Of a stretch of 51,853 nucleotides of DNA, positions 9,667 through 17,727 are shown in pieces (within the stretch, counting starts at the first letter, position 1; each line of letters starts with the position of its first letter). The translations under genes and the position numbers were made by a program. The stretch is from Acidobacteria bacterium RIFCSPLOWO2_02_FULL_65_29 (GTDB lineage Bacteria; Acidobacteriota; Vicinamibacteria; Vicinamibacterales; CAVVIG01): NCBI GenBank assembly GCA_001767435.1, contig MEKT01000079.1, positions 1-51,853 on the forward strand, read 5' to 3'. The notes under the pieces were generated by a model. That model was not told the DNA's origin, searched no databases, and saw only the letters and a list, made by a program, of their open reading frames with translations.

Positions 9667-10296
9667 ATGTCCCAGCCTCAGATCCGAATTCTGTGCGTTG
9701 ATGATCACGCCGTGGTGCGTGAGGGGATTGCTGTCATTCTCGAGTTGCAGCCCGACATGAAAGTTGTTGCGTCGGCCGGGAGTGGACTCCAGGCCGTCCA
9801 CATGTTCAGGGAGTACAGGCCTGATGTGACCTTGATGGACTTGCAGTTGCCGGTGGTGACTGGTCTCGAAGCCATTCGCACGATTCGAAGCCATCACGCA
9901 GGCGCCCGCATCATCGTGCTGACGATGTATCACGGAGACGAAGACATCTATCAGGCACTGCAAGCGGGGGCAACGACGTATTTGTTGAAAGAGACCCTTT
10001 CCAAGGATCTAGTCAGGGTCATCCGTGAAGTCCACGCTGGAGGTCGTCCGATTTCAGCCGAGATTGCTGCGCGACTCACGGAACGTACCGCTCAACCCCT
10101 CCTGACTCCCCGCGAACTGGCCGTCCTCAAACTCATAGCGGAGGGCTTGCACAACAAGGAAATTGCCACTGCGCTTGGCATCACCGAGGAGACGGTCCAT
10201 TCACACCTGAAGAACATCTTCACCAAGTGGCATGTGGGGGATCGTCGAGCAGCCGTGAATGTTGCAGTCCGACGCGGAATCATTCACGTCGAATAG
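9667..10296 (+). CDS. NarL/FixJ-family response regulator
   Basis: 209-residue two-domain regulator. The receiver domain has acidic residues D12-D13, phospho-acceptor D58 in TLMDLQLP, a Thr in VLTMY and Lys in LLKETL. A LuxR-type HTH at about residues 143-200 contains LTPRELAVLKLIAEG and NKEIATALGITEETVHSHL. It begins 16 nt after the kinase stop, so it is co-transcribed and is the cognate partner of the HisKA_3 kinase. Targets are not evident; neither the 11-bp TGAC repeats of the right half nor another clear operator is seen next to it. Confidence 0.93.
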   Translation: MSQPQIRILCVDDHAVVREGIAVILELQPDMKVVASAGSGLQAVHMFREYRPDVTLMDLQLPVVTGLEAIRTIRSHHAGARIIVLTMYHGDEDIYQALQAGATTYLLKETLSKDLVRVIREVHAGGRPISAEIAARLTERTAQPLLTPRELAVLKLIAEGLHNKEIATALGITEETVHSHLKNIFTKWHVGDRRAAVNVAVRRGIIHVE

Positions 10297-10668
10297 ACAC
10301 GCCTGGTCTCCCCCCTCTCGCCCCAAGGTTGGACCTCCCGGAACGAGATGACTACGGGCCAAAGTCGGTTTCCCGGGCCCGTCCCCTAAGTATTCCGATT
10401 CCTCTCGATGCGTGGGTTCAGTAATCCAAGACTTTGAATCCGGCAGATCTTCCCAGCAGTACAGCATGTTCCGGACGGGCAAAGGCACTTGTCAGAATGC
10501 TTCTTGCGGCCCGCTGGGCATGGTCTACCCTTTTTAGGGGATTTACACGCGGAGCGACGCACACCAAGAATGAGTCGTTCCGAACAGACCACCTGGACTC
10601 GTGTCCGCGGTTGACGTCGCGCAATCGGCCAATGTCACGCGACCGATATCGCTGCCGCTAGGATGACG
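10297..10668 (+). other. intergenic region without a recognisable gene
   Basis: About 370 bp between the response regulator and the DUF1592 gene. Only short frames without family character are present. A short inverted repeat around ACCC-TTTTT-AGGGG near 10525-10545 may be a weak hairpin. The promoter of the long plus-strand gene run probably lies here, but I cannot assign hexamers with confidence. Confidence 0.4.
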
Positions 10669-13164
10669 ATGCGTGCTTTCCGGCACAAGACGCGGCATAC
10701 GTTCGGACGGCGCGCCCGTGCGTCGATCTTCGGGCTCTTCATCGGCTGCTGGGTGGCCATGGCGCTTTCCAGCGTTCAGACCTCGCCGCTACTGGCCCAA
10801 CAGCCGCCTGCGATAGCGACGCTCCCGGCGGCACGGGTGGTGCTGGATCGGTACTGCGTGACCTGCCATAACCAGAACCTCAAGACCGGAGGGCTTGCGC
10901 TCGACACGCTGGACGTCAGCAGACCAAGCGCCAATGCGGAGGCGTGGGAGCGCGTGATCCGGAAACTTCGGGCGGGCTCGATGCCGCCGGCCGGGAGGCC
11001 GCGGCCGGACCAAGCCACCTATTCTGCCGTGGCGAGCTCACTGGAGACCGAGATCGACCGGGCGGCGGCGGCATATCCCAATCCAGGCAGGACCAGCACG
11101 GTCCAGCGCTTGAATCGTACGGAATATCGCAACGCGATTCGCGACCTGCTCGCGCTCGAGATCGATGCGACGGCATTGCTGCCAGGAGACGACACGTCCG
11201 ACACGGGATTCGACAACAATGCGGACGTTTTGTCGATTGCGACGTCGCAGTTGGAACGGTACCTGACGGCTGCCCGTAAGATCACCCGTCTGGCGACGGG
11301 CCTCCCGCCCGCAAGTCCCGTCATCGAGACGTTCGACGTTCCCTTGTTTCTGGTGCAGGACGATCGACAGAGCGAAGATCTGCCGCTCGGATCCCGCGGC
11401 GGCGCCGCCGTTCACTATTACTTTCCCGTGGACGGCGAGTATCTCATCAAAGTGCGTCTCCGAAGGACCTACCAGGACTACATCATGGGGATGGGGTGGC
11501 CGCACCAGCTCGACATCCGCATCGATGGCGAGTTTCTGAAGCGCTTCACGGTCGGAGGAGAGGCCAAGGGCCGGCCGACGCCCGCCAGCTTCGCCTCCGC
11601 TGAAATCGGCGACCCCGAGTGGGAGGAGTACATCCGCAAGGCAGATGACGGGTTGGAGATCCGTTTGCCCGTGAAGGCGGGACCGCGTCTTGTCGCCGTA
11701 TCGTTCGTCAGGAAAACGTGGGAGCCAGAAGGCATCCCACAGCCGACGCAGCGGGGGAGCGTTCTGTCGAACGACGAAATCTATCACGGTAACGCAAGCG
11801 TGGGATCGGTCGCGATCGGAGGCCCCTACCGGATTTCCGGACCCGGAGACACCCCGAGCCGTCGGGAGATTTTTGTCTGTCAGCCGAAACGTCGAGCAGA
11901 CGAAGAGGCGTGCGCCACGAAGATTCTTGCCAAGCTCGCCCGGCGCGCCTATCGTCGTCCGGTCACACCGCGAGATATGCAGATGCTGCTCGGGTTTTTC
12001 AAGACGGGCCGCACGACCGGTGGAAGGTTCGATGCCGGCATCCAGCTCGCGCTCGAACGACTCCTCGTCGACCCGGATTTTCTCTTGCGCATCCACCGGG
12101 ATCCCGTCGATGCGGCACCAGGACAAATCTACCAAGTCACAGACTTGGAGTTGGCCTCGCGCCTGTCGTTCTTCCTCTGGAGCAGCATCCCCGACGAACC
12201 GCTGCTCGATCTGGCCACGCGCGGAAAGCTCCGCGATCCGCTGACCGTGGCACAGCAAGTGCGGAGCATGTTGGGAGACGCACGCGCGACGGCGCTGGTG
12301 AACAATTTCGCCTCCCAATGGCTGCATCTGCGCAGTCTGGCGAATGTGGTGGGTGATCCGGTCGTGTTTCCCGACTTTGACGATAACCTGGTTGAGGCGT
12401 TCAGACGCGAAACGGAGTTGTTCATCGCGAGCACGCTCGACGAGGACCGAAGCGTTCTGGATCTCTTGAGCGCGAATTATACGTTCGTCAACGAGCGGCT
12501 GGCACGGCATTATCGGATCCCCGGCGTGTACGGCAACCGCTTTCGGCGAGTCACTCTCTCGAACAGTCACGAGCGCGGCGGCCTCCTCGGCCACGGAGGG
12601 TTGCTGGCGCTGACGTCCTACCCGAACCGCACGTCACCCGTGCTGCGCGGCAAGTGGCTGCTGGACACGATTCTCGGCGCGCCTCCGCCCGCGCCTCCAC
12701 CCAACGTGCCTGACCTGCCGGAGCGCGGAGAGGGCGGCAAGACGGTGTCGGTGCGTGCGCGGCTGGAGCAACACCGGAAGAATCCCGTTTGCGCGAGTTG
12801 CCATTCGACGATCGACCCGTTGGGTTTCGCGCTGGAACATTTTGACGGGCTCGGAGCGTGGCGGACCGCCGACGAAGCGGGCAATGCCGTTGATGCGACC
12901 GGCACGATGCCGAGCGGCGCGAAAGTGGAAGGGCTGGCGGGCTTACGGGAGCTGTTACTGAGCCAGCGCGAGCAATTTGTCGGCACCATGACCGAAAAGC
13001 TCTTGGCCTACGCCCTGGGGCGTGGGCTCGAGTACTACGATCGGCCTACGGTGCGCAAGATTGTCCGAGACTCGGCGGCGCACGAATACCGATGGTCGTC
13101 GCTCATTCTCGGGATCGTTGAGAGTCCGGCATTTCTGATGCGCAGATCCCGCGAGGCGGACTGA
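10669..13164 (+). CDS. DUF1587/1592/1588/1585 multidomain c-type cytochrome
   Basis: 831-residue exported protein. The ATG at 10669 has AGGA 5 nt upstream; the ATG at 10663 has no usable ribosome site. A signal peptide ends near SPLLAQQ. A haem-binding CxxCH lies in YCVTCHNQ at the N-terminus (planctomycete-type cytochrome). DUF1587-type sequence follows (VQRLNRTEYRNAIRDLL), then an insert resembling a carbohydrate-binding module, DUF1595/1592 (ASRLSFFLWSSIPDEPLL), DUF1588 (RTSPVLRGKWLLDTILG) with a second CxxCH in VCASCHSTIDPLGFALE, and a DUF1585 end (KLLAYALGRGLEYYD). Its constant partner, a DUF1552 protein, is 39 nt downstream. The pair is common in Acidobacteria, Planctomycetes and Verrucomicrobia; its role is unproven but two haems imply electron transfer. 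Confidence 0.92.
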   Translation: MRAFRHKTRHTFGRRARASIFGLFIGCWVAMALSSVQTSPLLAQQPPAIATLPAARVVLDRYCVTCHNQNLKTGGLALDTLDVSRPSANAEAWERVIRKLRAGSMPPAGRPRPDQATYSAVASSLETEIDRAAAAYPNPGRTSTVQRLNRTEYRNAIRDLLALEIDATALLPGDDTSDTGFDNNADVLSIATSQLERYLTAARKITRLATGLPPASPVIETFDVPLFLVQDDRQSEDLPLGSRGGAAVHYYFPVDGEYLIKVRLRRTYQDYIMGMGWPHQLDIRIDGEFLKRFTVGGEAKGRPTPASFASAEIGDPEWEEYIRKADDGLEIRLPVKAGPRLVAVSFVRKTWEPEGIPQPTQRGSVLSNDEIYHGNASVGSVAIGGPYRISGPGDTPSRREIFVCQPKRRADEEACATKILAKLARRAYRRPVTPRDMQMLLGFFKTGRTTGGRFDAGIQLALERLLVDPDFLLRIHRDPVDAAPGQIYQVTDLELASRLSFFLWSSIPDEPLLDLATRGKLRDPLTVAQQVRSMLGDARATALVNNFASQWLHLRSLANVVGDPVVFPDFDDNLVEAFRRETELFIASTLDEDRSVLDLLSANYTFVNERLARHYRIPGVYGNRFRRVTLSNSHERGGLLGHGGLLALTSYPNRTSPVLRGKWLLDTILGAPPPAPPPNVPDLPERGEGGKTVSVRARLEQHRKNPVCASCHSTIDPLGFALEHFDGLGAWRTADEAGNAVDATGTMPSGAKVEGLAGLRELLLSQREQFVGTMTEKLLAYALGRGLEYYDRPTVRKIVRDSAAHEYRWSSLILGIVESPAFLMRRSREAD

Positions 13165-13203
13165 CGGCCCGGCGCGGCTCTGGATGTAGAGGAGACGAGA
13201 GAC

Positions 13204-14538
13204 ATGAGTATCGCCATGAAATCGCTGCCGCGGCGGACCATCCTGCGCGGTTTGGGTGCGGCGTTGGGGTTGCCGCTCCTGGACGCCATGGTCCCGGCGT
13301 TCTCGGTTCTGGTCAAGACCGCCGCGAAGCCCATCAATCGGTTCCAAGCGATCTATGCGCCAAACGGAATGGCCATGGAGTACTGGACGCCGAAGGCGGA
13401 GGGGACCGACTACGAGCTCACACCCATTCTGGAGCCGCTGGCACCGTTCCGGAATCAGCTGCTCGTCCTCTCGGGCCTCAAGGCGACATGGGTCCGGTCG
13501 CACGCGGGCGCGTCCGGCGCGTTTCTGACTGGCACCCCGCGGGGGGGGCGCAGCGAAACCGACATCCTGGCAGACATATCGATGGACCAAGTCCTCGCGA
13601 AGGAATTCGGGAAGTCGACGCAGCTGGGATCGCTCGAGCTCTCGATGGATGCGACGAGCAACGCGGGAGAATGCACGAGCGGCCTCAGTTGTGTGTACAC
13701 ACACACGATTTCCTGGCGGAGTCCCACGATGCCTCTGCCGATGGAGAACAACCCGCGCGCCGTGTTCGAGCGGCTGTTTGGCGATAGTGGAACAGGGCAG
13801 GCCGCCCGCGTCGCACGTATGCGGGAGAGCAAGAGCATTCTCGATTCGGTGACCGAAAAACTGGCTGACCTCAAACGGGAGCTGGGGTCGCAAGACAAGT
13901 TGAAGATCAGTGAATATACCGAGGCGGTCCGCGACGTCGAACGGCGCATTCAGAAGGCGGAGGAACAGAGCGACGTCGAGCTGCCGTTTGTCGAGCAGCC
14001 TCAAGGAGCGCCACCGGTTTTCGAAGAACATTTGAAACTGATGATGGACCTGCAGATCCTGGCGCTTCAGTGCGATCTGACGCGCGTCATCACGTTCATG
14101 CTGGGCAAAGAACAGAACGCCCGTGTCTATCCTCAAATCGGCGTGCCCGATGCGCATCATCCGCTGTCGCATCACGGCAACGACCCGGACAAGATCGCGT
14201 TGATGTCGAAGATCAACGCGTATCACGCCAAGTTGTTCTCTGAATATCTGGCGAAGCTCCGCGCGACTGCCGACGGCGACGGCTCGCTCCTGGATCACAT
14301 GACGATCATGTACGGCTCGGGCATCTCCAACAGCACGCAGCATTCCGGCGACAACTTGCCGATCCTGCTGGCCGGTGGCGGCGCGGGCCGGCTCAAGGGT
14401 GGGCGCCATTTGAGGTATCGCGGCGCTGTCCCATTGGCGAACCTGCTCGTCACGTTGATGGACAAGCTCGACATGCCTGTCGAACGGCTCGGCGCCAGCA
14501 GCGGGAAGCTCGAGATCGACACGCTTTCTGGAGTGTAA
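13204..14538 (+). CDS. DUF1552 domain protein
   Basis: 444-residue exported protein that accompanies DUF1592-type cytochromes. GAGGAG at 13189-13194 precedes the ATG. The N-terminus has a Tat-like signal (PRRTILRGLGAALGLPLLD). The body shows the family pattern: FQAIYAPNGMAMEYWTP, EPLAPFRNQLLVLSGL, THTISWRSPTMPLP, and near the end the histidine-rich DAHHPLSHHGNDP and TIMYGSGISN. The fold resembles alkaline-phosphatase/sulfatase-like proteins (related to DUF1501), but no catalytic activity has been proven. It is probably translationally linked to the upstream cytochrome gene and acts in the periplasm with it. Confidence 0.9.
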   Translation: MSIAMKSLPRRTILRGLGAALGLPLLDAMVPAFSVLVKTAAKPINRFQAIYAPNGMAMEYWTPKAEGTDYELTPILEPLAPFRNQLLVLSGLKATWVRSHAGASGAFLTGTPRGGRSETDILADISMDQVLAKEFGKSTQLGSLELSMDATSNAGECTSGLSCVYTHTISWRSPTMPLPMENNPRAVFERLFGDSGTGQAARVARMRESKSILDSVTEKLADLKRELGSQDKLKISEYTEAVRDVERRIQKAEEQSDVELPFVEQPQGAPPVFEEHLKLMMDLQILALQCDLTRVITFMLGKEQNARVYPQIGVPDAHHPLSHHGNDPDKIALMSKINAYHAKLFSEYLAKLRATADGDGSLLDHMTIMYGSGISNSTQHSGDNLPILLAGGGAGRLKGGRHLRYRGAVPLANLLVTLMDKLDMPVERLGASSGKLEIDTLSGV

Positions 14539-14566
14539 CAGCCGCGTCGAAGCAAAAGAGGGAATG

Positions 14567-16057
14567 ATGTGGAAGACAGGCGGGGCTCGATGTCTAGCTG
14601 TCCTGGGGCTGGCCGTCATCGGTATCGCCGCCGGCGATCGTGACCTGCGGCTGGTCGATGCGGCCAAGAAGGCCGACGGCGGCGCGTTGCGGGGTCTGCT
14701 CGAGCAAGGCGTCGACGTCACGGCCTCGCAGGCAGACGGAACGACCGCCCTCCATTGGACGGCCTATTGGGACGATACCGAAGGTGCCGACCTGTTGATT
14801 CGCGCCGGTGCCAGGGTGAATGCGGCGAATGAGCTTGGCGTCACGCCCCTTTGGGTGGCGTGTGAGAATGCAAGCGCGCCCATGGTGCAAAGGTTGCTGA
14901 AGGCCGGAGCGAACCCCAACGCTGCCCTCCTGTCCGGCGAGACGCCACTCATGACGGCAGCCCGCACAGGCAGTGCCGTCGTCGTCAAACAGCTGCTCGA
15001 CAACGGCGCCGATGTGAACGTCAAGGAACGTGCGCGCGGCCAGACGGCCCTCATGTGGGCAATAGCACAGCGACACGCCGATGTCGTCGAGGTGCTGCTC
15101 GCGCACGGCGCCGACGTTCGTGCCCGTTCAAACGTCTGGACTCAGGTCGTGAAGACGACGGCGGATCAGAAGAGCCATCCCGACTACATCGTCGATATTG
15201 CGCAGGGGGGCTACACGCCCCTACTGTTTGCTGCCCGGGTGGGTGACCTCCTCTCGGCGAAACTTCTGTTGGATGCCGGCGCCGATGTGGACGCCGCGGC
15301 GCCGTACGGCACCAGCCCCCTGGTTCTCGCCGCTCACAGCGGACATGGAGAGCTGGCGGTATGGCTGCTCGAGAAAGGCGCGGACCCAAACGCAGCTGGT
15401 GCCGGCTATAGCGCGCTGCACGCGGCGACATTGCGGCACGATGCCAAGCTGGCCGGTGCTCTCCTGATCCACGGCGCAGATCCGAACGCGCCACTTCGGA
15501 GGTCCACTCCCGCCAGGCGCCAAAGTGCAGATTTCCATCTCCCTCCGGCATTCGTCGGCGCCACCCCATTCTGGCTCGCCGCGCGGTATGGTCAAGCGGA
15601 AATCATGCGCCTCCTGATGAAGCACGGCGCCGACCCGCGGTTCGTGCATCATCTCGATTTCTGGGGGCAAGGTGCTGGATATGGAGTGGCCCACTTCATA
15701 GAAGGCGACACGACGACGCTCATGGCGGCTGCCGGAATGGGAGGGCGTGTCTCCAGTGGAGAAGGCCTGGTGCCGGTTCCCGATCCCGATCAGGTCGAGG
15801 CCATGACGCTCGAAGCTGTCAAAGTGGCGACAGAGAGCGGTGTCGACCTCAACGCCGCGAACGTCGATGGCAACACAGCGCTTCACTCCCTGGCGGCTCG
15901 AGGATACGACGCCGTTGTCCGGTTTCTCGTAGAGAAGGGCGCGAAGCTCGACGTGACGAACAAGAAAGGGCAAACGCCGTTGGCTGCGGCGATGGCCGGA
16001 CCGCGGCCGCGCGAAAGCACAGTTGAGCTGCTTCGGAAATTGGGGACGAAAGAGTAA
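14567..16057 (+). CDS. exported ankyrin-repeat protein
   Basis: 496 residues. The second of two adjacent ATGs is preferred (GAGG at 14559-14562). A short signal-like segment (LAVLGLAVIGIAAG) is followed by ankyrin repeats through almost the whole protein, with units such as GTTALHWTAYWDD, GETPLMTAARTGSA, GYTPLLFAARVGD, GTSPLVLAAHSGHGELA and GNTALHSLAARGYDAV. Ankyrin arrays mediate protein-protein contacts; the position, 28 nt after the DUF1552 gene and before a cytochrome gene, suggests a scaffold for periplasmic redox proteins. That role is inference. The interrupted stretch around residues 355-420 is less regular and may be a loop. Confidence 0.88.
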   Translation: MWKTGGARCLAVLGLAVIGIAAGDRDLRLVDAAKKADGGALRGLLEQGVDVTASQADGTTALHWTAYWDDTEGADLLIRAGARVNAANELGVTPLWVACENASAPMVQRLLKAGANPNAALLSGETPLMTAARTGSAVVVKQLLDNGADVNVKERARGQTALMWAIAQRHADVVEVLLAHGADVRARSNVWTQVVKTTADQKSHPDYIVDIAQGGYTPLLFAARVGDLLSAKLLLDAGADVDAAAPYGTSPLVLAAHSGHGELAVWLLEKGADPNAAGAGYSALHAATLRHDAKLAGALLIHGADPNAPLRRSTPARRQSADFHLPPAFVGATPFWLAARYGQAEIMRLLMKHGADPRFVHHLDFWGQGAGYGVAHFIEGDTTTLMAAAGMGGRVSSGEGLVPVPDPDQVEAMTLEAVKVATESGVDLNAANVDGNTALHSLAARGYDAVVRFLVEKGAKLDVTNKKGQTPLAAAMAGPRPRESTVELLRKLGTKE

Positions 16058-16087
16058 TTCATCGAGTGAAGGAGGAGAACCCCTGTG

Positions 16088-16555
16088 ATGCGTCTAGTCT
16101 TCTGGGTGATGGCGGCGGGTCTCGTGCAGCAGCTCGCGGCTTCGTCCGGGGCCCTGGTCCTGACGGCCCAGCAGCCCTCTTCTGCGACGAAGGCTTCCCT
16201 GGATTTTGAGTATTTCAAGACCCAGGTGCAGCCGGTGTTTCTGACCAAGCGCGCGGGGTACACCCGCTGCGTGGTGTGTCACAGCGGCGGCGGGGCCGGG
16301 TTCTTGCAGCCGCTCGCCCCCGGCGCGACGGCCTGGAACGAGGAGCAGTCGCGCAAGAACTTCGAGGCCGTGTCGCGCCTCGTCATGGCGGGCCAGCCGA
16401 TGAAGAGCCGGCTGCTTACGCATCCCCTGGAGCCCAAGGCGGGCGGCGACGAGTTCCACAACGGAGGCCGGCAGTTTACGTCTCAAGATGACCCGCAGTT
16501 CCAGACGATCGCCGCCTGGGTGGGCGGCAAGACGGCAGGCGGCCCTGGAAGGTAG
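16088..16555 (+). CDS. small monohaem c-type cytochrome, copy A
   Basis: About 156 residues. ATG 16088 is preferred over the adjacent GTG 16085; GGAGGAG lies at 16071-16077. A signal peptide ends around LTAQQ. One haem site, CVVCHSG, follows a conserved YFKTQVQPVFLTKR stretch that resembles the start of planctomycete-type cytochrome domains. Candidate distal ligands are the Met residues in MAGQPMKS and the His in FHNGGRQF. It is followed 49 nt later by a YncE-like gene. The same pair recurs at 22174-23729; the two cytochromes agree at about 85% of positions. Probably donates or accepts electrons in the periplasm with a partner in this gene run. Confidence 0.82.
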   Translation: MRLVFWVMAAGLVQQLAASSGALVLTAQQPSSATKASLDFEYFKTQVQPVFLTKRAGYTRCVVCHSGGGAGFLQPLAPGATAWNEEQSRKNFEAVSRLVMAGQPMKSRLLTHPLEPKAGGDEFHNGGRQFTSQDDPQFQTIAAWVGGKTAGGPGR

Positions 16556-16604
16556 GCTAAAGGTAAGCTGTCGAAATGCGGCGGTTGAAGGAGATCTGAA
16601 AATT

Positions 16605-17642
16605 ATGACTACTTTCATCAAATCGCTTGGGGTCTCTCTCGCGGCGTTGGCGACCCTCGTTCTCACGCTGCCGTTGACGATGTCGGCGGCCTCCGGTGTC
16701 CGGATCATCCAGACAAACAGCGCGGGCGATTCCGTGCACATCATCGATGCCGCGACGAACAAGGTCGTGGCCGAGATCCCCGGGATCGAACGGGCGCACG
16801 GCGCCCAGGCCTCTCCTGACGGGAACTGGATGTGGATCAGCAACGAGGCCGACAACACGGTCGATGTCATCAGCACCAAGACGATGACGGTGACCAAGAA
16901 GATCCCGCTGAGCGGCCACCCCAACAACCTCGCGATCACGCCCGACGGGCGCAAGCTCTACGTGGCCATCGCGCAGGCTCCGGGGGCCCTCGACGTGATT
17001 GACACGGCCAAGCAGACGAAGGTCCGGACGATCTCGGTGCATGGCGGCGTGCACAATACGTACGTCACGCCAGACGGCAAGTATGCCGTTGCCGGCATGG
17101 TCGGCGCGCGGAACATCACCGTGGTCGACACGAAGACCGACATGCCCGTGTGGACACACTACTTCGACCTGGGTATTCGGCCGATGGCGTTCGACGCGAA
17201 CCCGGATGGATCGACCCGGCGGGCCTACGCGCAGCTCTCCGAATTCAACGGCTTCGCCGTGGTGGATTTCGCCACGCGCAAAGAAGTGGCGCGGATCACG
17301 TATCCCGAAGTACCGGCTGACAAGCGGACGGAGGGGCACGGCGGCAACACCTCGCATGGCATCGCCGTCACGCCGGACAACCGGACGCTGGTGGCCAACA
17401 GCAGCATCAACAGCATTGTGTACGTCTATTCGCTCCCCGATCTCAAGCTGCTCGGCCAGGCCGCGGTCGGGCATTCCCCGAACTGGATCACGCTCACGCC
17501 CGACGGCAAGTTCGCCTACATCTCGCTGGCCGGCGCGAACAGCGTGGCGGTGCTCGACATCAAGGCCGTGAAAGTGGTGACGGAGATCAAAACGGGTGGC
17601 CAGGTTCCGAAGCGCAACGCAACGATGGTGGTGACGCAATAA
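16605..17642 (+). CDS. YncE-like periplasmic beta-propeller, copy A
   Basis: 345-residue propeller with 40-residue YVTN-type repeats (NTVDVISTKTMTVTKKIPL, HPNNLAITPDGRKLYVA, HNTYVTPDGKYAVAGM, SPNWITLTPDGKFAYISL). The ATG at 16605 is chosen because GAAGGAG at 16587-16593 precedes it and a signal peptide (to MSAASG) begins there; the open frame extends upstream without support. Such proteins act as periplasmic binding or scaffold proteins, sometimes beside haem enzymes. It forms a two-gene unit with the upstream cytochrome. Copy B differs by 21 substitutions and one inserted residue, about 94% identity, with a central block of roughly 100 residues unchanged. Confidence 0.87.
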   Translation: MTTFIKSLGVSLAALATLVLTLPLTMSAASGVRIIQTNSAGDSVHIIDAATNKVVAEIPGIERAHGAQASPDGNWMWISNEADNTVDVISTKTMTVTKKIPLSGHPNNLAITPDGRKLYVAIAQAPGALDVIDTAKQTKVRTISVHGGVHNTYVTPDGKYAVAGMVGARNITVVDTKTDMPVWTHYFDLGIRPMAFDANPDGSTRRAYAQLSEFNGFAVVDFATRKEVARITYPEVPADKRTEGHGGNTSHGIAVTPDNRTLVANSSINSIVYVYSLPDLKLLGQAAVGHSPNWITLTPDGKFAYISLAGANSVAVLDIKAVKVVTEIKTGGQVPKRNATMVVTQ

Positions 17643-17727
17643 CGTGCCTGCCCATGCTCGGTGATGGTGCAACCACCAGCAGCCAGCCCATGGCGATGGC
17701 GGTCGAAAGGTAATAGGAGAAACGGCT